Assembly (NCBI GenBank): GCA_009193035.1
Contig: SWDT01000223.1
Location: 124,001-188,000 of the forward strand
Reading direction: 5' to 3'
Length of the DNA: 64,000 bases
DNA from: Halicephalobus mephisto
Lineage: Eukaryota; Nematoda; Chromadorea; Rhabditida; Panagrolaimidae
Part shown: positions 34,311-45,148 of the stretch, one piece after another
Position numbering within the stretch: the first letter of the stretch is position 1
Layout of the letters: each line of letters starts with the position of its first letter
Notes under the pieces: generated by a model
The model's input: only the letters and a program-made list of their open reading frames with translations
Database searches by the model: none
Told to the model about the DNA's origin: nothing
Made by a program: the position numbers and the translations under genes

Positions 34311-34640
34311 GTGTTCGAAATCAAAATAAAATCTGCACTTTGCGCGCAACATTGTAGCAACTCGATCGACATCAAAGTCAAAATAAAACCTGCACTTTGC
34401 GCGCAACATTGTAGCAGCTCGGTCGATTTTTGTGTTTATAAAAATTTCGAAATTAAAATAAAATCTGCAGTTTGCTCGCAACATCCCGGCAGCTCGGTCG
34501 ATTTCAAAGTCAAAATAAAATTCGCACTTTGCTCGCAACATTCCGGCAACTCGGTCAATTTTCATTTCTTCATTTAAAAAAATTTCGAAATTAAAATAAA
34601 ACCTGCACTTTGCACGCAACATTGTAGCAGCTCGGTCATT
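34311..34640. repeat. Five tandem copies of a TGCACTTTGCGCGCAACATT repeat
   Basis: Units of about 50-85 bases carry AAAATAAAACCTGCACTTTG, CGCGCAACATTGTAGCAGCT and CGGTCGAT. They are open in several frames, producing spurious Cys/Arg-rich ORFs on both strands. The family is shared with 11320-11630. Confidence 0.8.
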
Positions 34641-35459
34641 TAATTATTTTGCGAAAATTTAATTTGATTTTGATGTTGACTATTTTATAAATTTTCTAAT
34701 TTTTTTTCGAAATTTTTCCACCAATTTTTTTAAAAAATTCTTTCAGATTTTCCTTTCTTCAATTATGTATTTAGCAAATTTGAAAAAAAAACTTTTTTGC
34801 ACTTTCACAAATCCCTTGTTTTTTTCGATTAAATTATCGTTGTTAAAAAAACGGAAAATCTTTCTTCATAAATCCCAAAATTAATTTGATTACAAAGATA
34901 ATAAAAAAAATTTAATTATTTTTTCGCGGCACTACTGTGGAATTAAAATTTATTATTTTTTTTTGATTTTTAAAAATAATTTTTTTATTAAAGATTTTTG
35001 TTTTTTTAAATATTTAATTTTTTTAAAATATTTTTATTTTTTTAAATATTTTTATTTTTTTTAATTTTTAAAAAGTTTTTTTAAATATTAATTTTTTAAA
35101 ACATTTTTACTTTTAATAAGTTTTTTAATTAAAATTTTCGAATGTTTTGTTGTAAAAAATGACTTATGTAATAAAAAAAAGCAATTTAAAAAATTAATAT
35201 TTCTTTACCAATTAAAAAAATAATTAAATTGATCGGTGTTTTGGAAACCTTATAATCAGTGTGAATTTAAAAAATAAAAACAACTTTTTAAAATAAAAAT
35301 AAAAAACAACTTTTTTTAAATAAGAATTTAAAAATTTAAAAACTTTTTTTAATAAGAATTTAAAAAATTTTTTTAATAAAAATAAAAACAACTTTTTTTA
35401 ATAAAAATTTAAAAACTTTTTTTTCACTAAAATTAAAAAAATTGACTTTCAAAAAATTG
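34641..35459. other. AT-rich intergenic
   Basis: No gene is recognised. The sequence is dominated by TTTTTAAATATTTTTATTTT and AATAAAAATAAAAACAACTT runs. Confidence 0.55.
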
Positions 35460-36340
35460 AAAATAGAACATTCGGAATGACAAGTTCGAAGTCCGACTTC
35501 AAATTTTGACTATCATTTTCGATAAATTAAATTATATTTTTTTAAAACAAAATTTACGAATTATACGTTTCGTCACAAAAAAGTTCGAAGTTCGACTTCA
35601 AATTTTGATTACCAACTTTAATAAAATAATTTTTTAAAAAAGACAAAATTCATGAGTTACGTAGTTCACCACGGAAAATTTGAAATTCGATTTCGAAATT
35701 TAATTACCAACTTTAATAAAATAATTTTTTAAAAAAGACAAAATTCATGAGTTACGTAGTTCACCACGAAAACTTCAAAATTGATAATCGAATTTTTATA
35801 AAAATAAAGTAATTTTTTAAAATGAAAAAAAAGTTGTAATTTATCTCACAACGAAAACTTCAAAATTGGTAATCGAATTTTTATAAAAATAAAGTATTTT
35901 TTTAAAATGAAAAAAAAGTTGTAATTTATCTCACAACGAAAACTTCAAAATTGATAATCGAATTTTTATAAAAATAAAGTATTTTTTTAAAATGAAAAAA
36001 AAGTTGTAATTTATCTCACCACGAAAACTTCGAAATTGATAATCAAAGTTCGACATCAAACTTTGAAGTTTTCGTGGTGAGATGTATAACTCATAAATTT
36101 TGTTTTTTTCGAAAAATTTATTTTATTAAAGTTTGACTTCAAAATTTGATTACCTACTTTAATAAAATAAATTTTTAAAAACGACAAAATTTATGATTTA
36201 CGTGTTTCACCACGAAAAATTCGAAATTTGATTTCAAAATTTAATTACCAACTTTAATAAAATAATTTTTCTTAAAAAAGGAAAAAATTCACTAAGTTCT
36301 TCTCCTGCCACGAAAACTTCGAAATTTGACAAATCAAAAC
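35460..36340. repeat. Tandem CACCACGAAAACTTC repeats with a long hairpin
   Basis: About ten partial units share CTCACCACGAAAACTTCGAA, AATTGATAATCGAATTTTTA and TTTTTAAAATGAAAAAAAAG. Three consecutive units (35760-36020) have a period near 85 bases. At 36010-36090 two units face each other: TCTCACCACGAAAACTTC and GAAGTTTTCGTGGTGAGA flank about 30 bases. Confidence 0.75.
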
Positions 36341-36547
36341 GAAATTTTTGACCAATGTAAACGTACAAATTTCAGTCTTTAGAATTTTGGATTATTTAGT
36401 TCTATTTTTTCGAAATATTGACAGAATGAATTTAACATTGGGATTTTAAGAGTTTCTAATCCAGTGTCCTTTTCTCAGATTTAGGCCCTGGTCCAAAGAC
36501 AGATGTCAATGTTGATTCAATATAAAAGACAAATCTTATTTATTATC

Positions 36548-37369
36548 ACATACAAAACGGATACATTAAAACAGCTCTAATGTATCATATGAATTATGTT
36601 CTGTGTATTGATACGTTTGGTTGATATCAGTGCATTGAATGTAATGTATCGTATACATCAAAGTCGCTTTAATTTATCCATACATTATATTCAATGTACC
36701 GATATCAACTTAATATAAGGATACATTAGGACGATTCTGATGTGTCGGGTATATTACATCCAACGTGTAGATATATTAAGTTGATATTGGAGCATTCTAT
36801 TTAATATATCGATATATTAAATGCGATATCGACGTATTAAATATAATTCATCCGACACATCAGAATCATTTTAATGTATTGATGTATTAAGTTGATATTA
36901 GTGTATTGTATTCAATATATCGATATATTAAGTATAATATATCAGATACATTGGAGTCATTTCAATATATCAATATATTGAATACAATTCATCAATATCA
37001 ACTTAATATAAGGATACATTAGGACGATTCTGACGTGTCGGATGAATTATATTTAATACATCGATATCGCATCTAATATATCGATATATTAAATAGAATG
37101 CTCCAATATCAACTTAATATACCTATACATTGGATGTAATATACCCGACACATCAGAATCGTCCTAATGTATCCTTATATTAAGTTGATATCGGTATATT
37201 GAATATAATGTATGGATAAATTAAAACAACTTTGATGTATATGATATATTACATTCAATGCACTGATATCAACTTAATATATCTATACGTTATATCCAAT
37301 GTATCCTATACATCAGAATCGTCTTAATGTATTCATATATTATATATCATGTACTCTTTTTATGTGCGT
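36548..37369. mobile_element. TIR-bearing satellite-like element, copy D (intergenic)
   Basis: The left end is CACATACAAAACGGATACAT then TAAAACAGCTCTAATGTATC. The right end is TATATATCATGTACTCTTTT then TATGTG, an inverted arrangement. The interior is partly an inverted duplication around about 37000-37150 (TAATATAAGGATACATTAGG versus CCTAATGTATCCTTATATTA). It is the best-preserved pair of ends of the family in this window. Confidence 0.65.
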
Positions 37370-38148
37370 TTCAGAAATCCTCAAAGGCGTGACTAATTTC
37401 CAAAAAAAGTATTTTTAAAAATGAAATTTCTTCGGAACGTTTTTTCACTACTTTTTTAAATGAAAAAACCTTTGGATTTGCGAATCCAATTATTGTCCTG
37501 GACTTTTTCAATAATATTCGATTTTTCAAAAAATTTTAAATTTTGAAAATAGTGAAATTTGAAGTAATTTAATAAAATGTTTGAAATCTTAGAAAATATA
37601 GACGATTTTGAAGATTTATAGGTCGAGTAAAAAATTTCGAAATTGTTTGGAAAAATTAAAAATTTTCGGGAATTTGGTTAGGGAGTTACGAAACTTGGAA
37701 ATATTATGAAAAGTTTTCTAATTTTTGAATATTTTAGAAGATTTTGAAACCTTCAAGAATCTTACGATTCTGTAACCTTCTAGAATATCAAAAACTTCTG
37801 TAATTTCAGAAGTTTTATAATTTTCAAGATTCTTATTAACGCTTCTGTAATCTCTTAGAATTTTACAGAATTCTTTGAATCCTTTATGAAGACTTCTGTA
37901 ACCTTCTAGAATCTCAAAGCTTCTGTGATTTCAGAAGTTTTCAGAATCCAAACAGAAATTCTGAAATTTTAAAAAATCTGAAAAAAACTTTTGGGATTTT
38001 CTAGAATCCAAAAGAAACTTCTGAAACCTTCCAGAATCCTGTAGAAATTTTCACATCTTTCAGAATCTAATAAAAACTCAAAAATAATATCTGAAACCAC
38101 TGATTTTAAATTTTTCTGTTTCGAAAATTAATTTAAAAACAATTTTTT
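37370..38148. other. Intergenic, AT-rich with TTCTGTAATTTCAGAAGTTT words
   Basis: No gene is recognised. Degenerate repeats of CTTCTGTAACCTTCTAGAAT lie at 37700-37990. Confidence 0.5.
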
Positions 38149-38590
38149 TTATTTTAGCTTGACTTTAATAATTTTCGAAGATGATTCACAACGAATTTCT
38201 GGGAAATTCCAAGCCTCGGTTGAAGCATTTCCTGATAAAACTTTTTTTATAATTGCATGTATTTTTTCGATGAAATTAATTTGTTTTTTTCCTACGTGCA
38301 ACGTTCGAAATTTAATCTGAAGACGGAATCTGGATGATATATGGCTTTTGTATAAAAATTTAAGGAATTTCGAAAAATAAGTTATTATCAGATTCAATTT
38401 CGAGATTCACTTTTTTCGTTTTTTATCGATCTGGATACAAATTCAAAATTAGTTTTTTTGCTTCTTGGTGTCGAGTTCTCATAAGGTTGATTATGCCGGT
38501 TTTAATTTCAAATTTTTTCTGCAACCTTTTGACATGTTTGTGCCGGGAACACGTGTTAAATTTCGCTAATTGACAACTTTTCTCACTAAT
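38149..38590 (-). CDS. Unrecognised coding-like segments (hypothetical or decayed gene)
   Basis: Two minus-strand open segments have coding-like composition in an AT-rich setting. The upstream one (about 38590 down to a TAA at 38423) includes KFNTCSRHKHVKRLQKKFEI and ends LILNLYPDR. The downstream one (about 38316 after TTCCGTCTTCAG, down to a stop at 38149) includes SGNASTEAWNFPEIRCESSS. No donor joins them in phase because an in-frame stop intervenes, so this is either a mis-modelled two-exon gene or a pseudogene. Basic, helix-prone composition; no family recognised. Confidence 0.3.
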
Positions 38591-38631
38591 TCCAGTAAAT
38601 TTTCACTTTACATCCTGAACTAGTTTTATTT

Positions 38632-39035
38632 GTTTGTCCGTGTGTCCATCGTCCACTTGTTTATATGTATGTTTGTTCACTTGTTCATATACTCACTCAT
38701 GTGTTTGTCCGTGTATCCACTTGTGTGTTTGTCTGTGTATCCACCTGTGTTTGTCCGTGTATCCACTTGTGTGTTTGTCTGTGTATCCACCTGTGTTTGT
38801 CCGTGTATTCACTCGTGTGTTTGTCCGTGTATCCACCTGTGTTTGTCCGTGTATTCACTCGTGTGTTTGTCCGTGTATCCACCTGTGTTTGTCCGTGTAT
38901 TCACTCGTGTGTTTGTCCGTGTATCCACTTTCATTCGCATGTGTACCTGTGTGTCCATTCGTCCATTTGTCCATTTGTCCATTCGTCCATTTGTTCATTT
39001 GTCCATTCGTCCATTTGTTCATTCGTCTATTTCTC
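38632..39035. repeat. Minisatellite of TGTTTGTCCGTGTATCCAC units
   Basis: Tandem 22-24 bp units (TTTGTCCGTGTATCCACCTG / TTTGTCCGTGTATTCACTCG) form a higher-order period near 46 bases. After about 38950 the unit changes to TGTCCATTCGTCCATT. All three plus frames are open (Cys/Val/Pro/His peptides), as expected of a non-triplet repeat; not treated as a gene. It is strongly strand-asymmetric (GT-rich with C on one strand). Confidence 0.9.
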
Positions 39036-39364
39036 CTTTTTTTTAAAATTTTTTTAATATATTTATTTTTAAATCTGGCAAATTGGTACTCAATTAGTCA
39101 CTCTTAGGAAAATGATGTCAATTTTATTCTATAAATGATTCAGATGAAGGTGTGTTAAAAATAAGTCTCCGAATATTGTGACCTCCGCGTGTAAATTGCT
39201 TAGAACAAATCCCAGAGATTATTTACAACTGTCTTGAGATATGGTTTCTTATCCGTGAATGGTATTAGGAAAAATAGTCACATTTGACGCTAGTTCTCGA
39301 ACAGGATTAATTTCGAAATTCGTTTTTTATGAATTTAATTTTCAAAATTTATTTTCCAGAGATA

Positions 39365-42300
39365 ATGTTTCAAAGAACGGATTGCGACCCCATCGAGTAC
39401 CCCGTCCCGAATTTGACGGCCTTCGTTCACGATGTCCTTGGAAAAAGATGTGTGGATTCCGTAATAGTCCTTCCTACAGTATTCATATATGGATTGATTC
39501 TCGTGTTGGGACTTTTCGGAAACATCTGTACTTGTATCGTAATTGCCAAGAACAAATCAATGCATAATCCTACTAATTATTATTTATTCAGTTTGGCCAT
39601 CAGTGATCTTCTTATGCTTGTTTTAGGCAAGTTTTAAACTAATATCAAGGGTGGTCAAATTCCGGAAATATTCATGAATTCAGAATTTTTCGTGGGTTAG
39701 TGATAAATGACATAAAGAGCAGAAATTACGCTTCATTGCTTATTTTCATTATTTTTGGAATTTTCACATTAAAAATTAATAATTAAGTTTGCAATTGAAA
39801 AATGAATTAAAATTCGTGTTGGGACCGTTACTTACATTTCTATTTATTTATTTTAAAATGTAAATTAACGAATTTCAGTTTTATTTTTTTTGACAAATTA
39901 CAAAATACCGAATTAAAAATAATTTTATCCACATCATCGGAAGTCATTAAATTAGATAAAAATAAAAACAAGTATTGGTCCCACGAGGAAAGATCTTTGG
40001 TTTATTTTTGATTACGATCTTAGTTTTAGAAAAATTATTAATTCGTAATCGAAAAATGAATCAACATTCGTGCCAGGACCATTAAATCTATATTTATTTA
40101 TTTTAAAATGTAAATTAACGAATTTCAGTTTTATTTTCTTTGAGAAATTACAAAATACTGAATTAAAAGTAATTTTGTCTACATCATCAGAAATCATTAA
40201 ATTATGAGGAATTTAAAAGTAAACAAGCATTGGTCCCACGGGGAAAGATCTTTGATTCGTTCTTCGGCTACAAACTTATTCAGCAACGTTTTAGATTTTT
40301 TAAAAGTGCGACCAAAGACCAATGAGTAATGGCAAAAATTTAATTTCTCAGAATTTGGTTTTTTAGTAATTTTAAAAACAAAAAATGTCCATTTATTACT
40401 TTTAACAGTAATGATTGCAGGACTCCCAGTCGAACTCTATGGGGTCTTTGTTCCTTTCTACCCCAGTCAGTTTGGGGAAGTCACGTGTAAACTCCGAGCG
40501 TTCCTCATCGAGTTCACCAGCTACGCCTCGGTGCTGACTATCACCTGTTTTTCGTTAGAACGATGGCTGGCAATTTGGTTAGTTTACTTCATTTTCAAGT
40601 AATCATAGTGTTAGGTCATAATAATGAGCGACCAATAGACCAGTCAACGACTACGGTACATGTTTATAAGTGGTCTAAGTATACAGAAGAAGATTGTGAC
40701 TTCTGGCTCAGCAACAAATACAGCAATCACTATTAGGCATAGTTTTTGTAACAATTTTCAACTTGACGGAAATCACAGCACAATTGCAATGACTTTCATG
40801 AACATTCGACAGTTGTAACATATTTGTTACGAAAAATCATAACATTTGACTAAAGTTATGCTGAGCGTTAAAGGTTATGAAGCCTTCTGTGACGAAATGT
40901 CACATAATTGTCGCATTTACGTCACGCACAATTTACGATTTTTTGTGCGTAATTACACAAGTTAGATAGGAATAGACTACCGGGGAATTGTCCCCATTAT
41001 TGCAATACTTGTAATATTGTCGACTTATTAAAGGATTTAATGTTTTTATCACGTGAATGCACACAAAAAGGGTATATTAAAACGGCTCTACTGTATTAGA
41101 TATATTATATTTGATGCATTGGTACACTATGTACAATGCACCGATATCAGCTTAATGTATCTCATACATCAGAACAGTTTTAATGTATTGATACATGGAA
41201 TATAATACACTGATTTACACTTCATGTATTCAACACATCATAGTTGTTCTAATGTATCGATATTTGGAATATAACCCACCGATATCAGCTTAATGTATCC
41301 TACACATCAGAACAGTTTTAATATATTGATACATGGAATATAATACACTGATTTACACTTAATGCATTCAACAAATCTGAATTGTTTTAATGTATCGGTA
41401 TTTGGAATATAATCCACCGATATCAGCTTAATGTATCCTACACACCAGAACAGTTTTGATGTATTCATACATTATGTAGCATGTACTCATCTTTATATGC
41501 ATCTTGACATCGCGACATAATACATAGAAAACAATCCCGGAAAAATCCACCACGTTACACCACCTACCGTATTCTTTTTTAACTTCTTCTAATTCCTCTG
41601 TAGATCCTATTGTACTTACGGTATTCTAAGTTTTTTCCTTCCATAGCAGGATATTGAGATTATAGTACTCAGATTTTAATTGACAGTAAAAAAATTATTT
41701 TTCACTTTTTAATTTTTTGAATGTTGTAGTTCCATATATAGACCTTTATTCTCGAGGATGGATAGTGAATTCCATATTTTATGACCCTAATTCAGAAGTT
41801 CTCAGCTCTGTTTAGAAGAAATACAATCTGAAAATTGATTACGAAACCTTTTACAAACACTACATAATGCAAAACTAAAGTTGTCACGTAGGCTACTGTA
41901 ATTTCTGAAAACTTCTAGGAATTGCTCTCGAGACAATTTTGCAGCAATACTTGTTTTTCACTCTTACAATAACATGATTTCAATTTACTTTTATAAAATC
42001 AAACACTAAATTTTACAACTTTGGGTCTTGGCTGGAAAGTTCTAGAAATTCGCCTCGAGACAATTTTATAAATTTTTATTTTTAATGTTTATAATAGTAC
42101 AATTATATCTTTGGAAATCATAAATGTTAAATTTTACAACTTTGGGTCTTGGCTGGAAAATTCTAGAAATTCGTCTCGAGATAATATAAAAAATTTTGAA
42201 TTTTTGCAATATGAAGATTAAATTACTGTAAATTTTCAGCTTCCCACTCAAGGCCCAGATGTTCTCGACCCTCCATCGGGCCACCAGGGTCATCATCGGG

Positions 42301-43514
42301 CTCTGGATCTGTGCCTTCTTGGCGGCTTCCCCCGTCATGGTCCTTGTTGTCATAAACAGGGTACCTCTGCCAGACGAGTTCAGAGTTTTCATATCATCCG
42401 GAATTACGACAGATAACGAAACAATAATCAACACAGATTACTGTTCTATGGATAATTCAAGACTTTTGGATCAAAAAAAATTAATTTATTGTTCGTTTTT
42501 TTTCTTTTTTTTATTACCAGGTTTGTTCGTTTTTTTAATTTTAAAAATAATTTATTTTTAGCTTTATTAATATCATTCGTATATTGCCATATTGTCGTGA
42601 AATTAAACACTGACAATACTTATCTTCGACCTCATAGTCGTTCTACCCTGAGGGCAAGTACAAAAAACAGAAAATCTGTTTTAAAAATTCTCGGTAAGAT
42701 TTCTTTAAAATCTTTTTTTAATTTTCAAATTTTTTCGAAATTAAAAAATTGAACTTTTTTATAAAATTTAATTTTTTTTCAATTTCTATGAAATTAAGAA
42801 ATTTAATTTTTTCGAAATTAAAAAAATGAACTTTTTTATAAAATTTAATTTTTTTGAATTTATATGAAATTAAGAAATTTATTTTTTTAAAATTTTTATG
42901 AAGTTTGATTTTTTAAAGTTTTTATAAAGTTTGATTTTTTAAAATTTTTATGAAATTTGATTTTTTAAATTTTTTATAAAATTCGATTTTTTGAATTTTT
43001 ATAAAATTTAATTTTTATGAATTTTTATGAAATTTGATTTTTTGAATTTTTATAAAAATTTTTAGTTGCTGTGGTTTTGATGTTTTTTATCTGCTGGTTC
43101 CCGTTCCATATCCAAAGATTAATGTCCGTTTTCCTCAACGAAAGGACTGATGAAGAACGAGCTTTGGAAAAAGAAGTTATTACAAAAATTTGGACTTTAA
43201 CTTTCTACATATCGGGATATTGTTACTATTCCAATTCTGCTTGTAATCCAATACTCTACAATATCCTTTCAGAAAAGTATAGAATCGCTTTCTGTAGGAC
43301 GATATTAGGAGAAAAAATTACACACAAAGTACTGTCGATGAGGAGAAGCACACCTAGAAGTCCACGAAGTCCGACGAGCTTCCCTCAAAGAGCTCCTAGC
43401 AGAAGTAGCATCAAAATCGGCAACGAAAATCCAAACGTAATAATACGGTCATTTCCTGAAAACGAAGAAAAAAAGAAAACACTTGATGAATTTTTAGACA
43501 CTGAAATCTCTTAA
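39365..43514 (+). CDS. Neuropeptide G-protein-coupled receptor, NMUR type
   Basis: Exons 39365-39626, 40421-40577, 42240-42520, 42562-42693 and 43066-43514 give 426 residues. The seven-helix layout is complete: TM1 with GNICTCIVI, TM2 with LFSLAISDLLMLVLG, TM3 ending SLERWLAICFPLKAQ (the ERW/DRY motif), TM6 with FICWFPFHIQRL, and TM7 with NSACNPILYNILS (NPxxY). The C-tail is Ser/Arg/Pro-rich. The ERWLAI(C)xPLKAQ and CWFPFHxxRL patterns fit neuromedin-U/CAPA-type receptors of rhodopsin-class GPCRs. Intron 1 uses a GC donor (G-GCAAGT), required to restore LVLG-LPVELYG. The ATG at 39365 follows a TTCCAG by six bases, possibly trans-spliced. Intron 2 contains a satellite element and repeats. Confidence 0.9.
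39780..40260. repeat. Intronic tandem duplication containing ATTCGTG...GGTCCCACG words
   Basis: Two copies, about 235 bases apart, each run from AAAATTCGTGTTGGGACC / AACATTCGTGCCAGGACC through TTTATTTTAAAATGTAAATT to ATTGGTCCCACGAGGAAAGA. The outer words resemble the hairpin arms of 24024-24376, so this is probably a related element. Confidence 0.6.
41058..41500. mobile_element. TIR-bearing satellite-like element, copy E (in GPCR intron)
   Basis: The start is GCACACAAAAAGGGTATATT and the end is TAGCATGTACTCATCTTTAT then ATGC. The interior has two similar units of about 120 bases (TCAGCTTAATGTATCCTACA, CATCAGAACAGTTTTAATAT). Confidence 0.6.
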
Positions 43515-45148
43515 AATTCATATCTCACAAATTATTAAACCTCAGGATTAGATTGTTATTGTTATAAAATTACGAAAATTTAGAAAAAAAATTAACAAAA
43601 CTTACTGAAAATAAATGTGAATTCCTACTTTGGAAGTCCCTGTTAGAACGGTAGTGATTCTGATTAATTTTATAATCAAGTTTTTAGCGTTGTTGTGTAT
43701 GTAATAGATATCGTTGGATGAAGAATATTAAGAAGTGTGTTTATCTCATCGCTAAAGACAGTCGATATCACGTCAGTCTGAAAGCGAAAATCCAAAAATA
43801 GAAATTTTGAAAAAGATCTCCGAAATGGAACCAAATGTGAACTCCTACTTCAGAAATCCTTGCCAGAACAATAGTGATTCTGATTAATTTTAGAATTAAG
43901 TTTTTAATATTGTTGTGTATGTAATAGATATCGTTGGATGAAGAGCTGTTAAGAAGCGTGTTTATCCTGCTGCCAGAGGGAATCCATATCGCATCAGCTA
44001 AGAAGCATAAACTCACGATGAAGTGGGATTCGTTTCTTATTTTACAGATCGATATCAATTATTTTTTTATTTAAAAATTTGAACTTTGATTTTATCAGAT
44101 TTTACATCTTTGTTTTTCTTTGAAATTTAATAATTTAAATTTCTTAGTTCTTGAATTTTAAAGATTTATAAATCAAAAAAATTTAATTTGGTTTTAATAT
44201 ACTTTTTTGTATTTAGATATGATTTTTTATGAACATTTATATTTTATTTAAATTCACAATATTGATAATTTTTAATTTTTGAAAAATATTTGACAATTTT
44301 AAAGTTTAAAAAAAATTTAACTTTTTAAATTAAAAAATAAAAATCAATCAATTTTAAAGTTTTTATTAAAATATTTCAAATTAAAAAAATAAAAAAATTA
44401 AATAATTAAATTTTTCTTAGAACGAATGATTTTAATTCTAATTATTATTAATTTAAAAAATTTCGCAAACTTTTTTGTTCGAAAAATTTGCATATTAACC
44501 TTAGCTAGTATTGTTGATGAAAAAAATTATTTTTTTGAAAATCAAAAAACCCTCGAGTCTTATTTTAACGCGAAAAAATTGCATTTCGATCTTTAATCAC
44601 CAATTTAGGTAAAACAAAGCACATTTTTTTTAAAGACCGAATTTGCGAACAGTTTTTTGGCGAAAAAAAAATTAATGTCAACTGATTATCAATTTAGGTA
44701 AAACAAAGTACATTTTTTCCAAAAAGAAAACGCCCACGAATCGGGTCTTAACGCGAAAAATTTCCAAAGAATTCCAGTGATCAACGATAAGGAAAAAAAT
44801 TTTTTTAAAGAAAAAATGCGAAAAATGTTTTATCGAAAAAATAAATTTCAATTTATTATCAATTTGGACAAAATGGTAATTTCAAAAAAACGCGAACAGT
44901 ATCCTAAAACGAAAAATCCATATATCGAATTTCAACGATCCAGTGTGACGAAATGAAGTACATAAAAAATATGAATAGTATTTTATCGAAAAAGTAAATT
45001 TCAACGTATTGTCAATTTAGGTAAAGCGAAGCAATTTAAAAAAGTCGCAAATGGTGTCTCAACACGAAAATTCTAAATTTCGAATTTTTATTTTAAATGT
45101 TTAATTTTTAAAAAATCGATCAAAAAACGCAATTTTCCATTTTTTCAA
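43515..45148. other. Intergenic with a duplicated segment and a GATCACCAATTTAGGTAAAA repeat
   Basis: Positions 43615-43765 and 43840-43990 are a tandem duplication (shared TAGTGATTCTGATTAATTTT, TTGTTGTGTATGTAATAGAT and ATCGTTGGATGAAGA). The second copy is open on the minus strand (IYYIHNNIKNLILKLIRI), the first is not. It may be remnants of an old exon. Positions 44570-45065 carry about five diverged units around TCAATTTAGGTAAAACAAAG and ACGCGAAAAAT. No complete gene is seen. Confidence 0.5.

Noticed and set aside
34278..34622. ORFs on both strands over the TGCACTTTGC repeat
   Set aside because: Repeat-derived, found on both strands, no start context or splice structure.
38630..39107. Cys/Val/Pro/His-rich ORFs in three plus frames
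   Set aside because: Non-triplet minisatellite; no frame is preferred.
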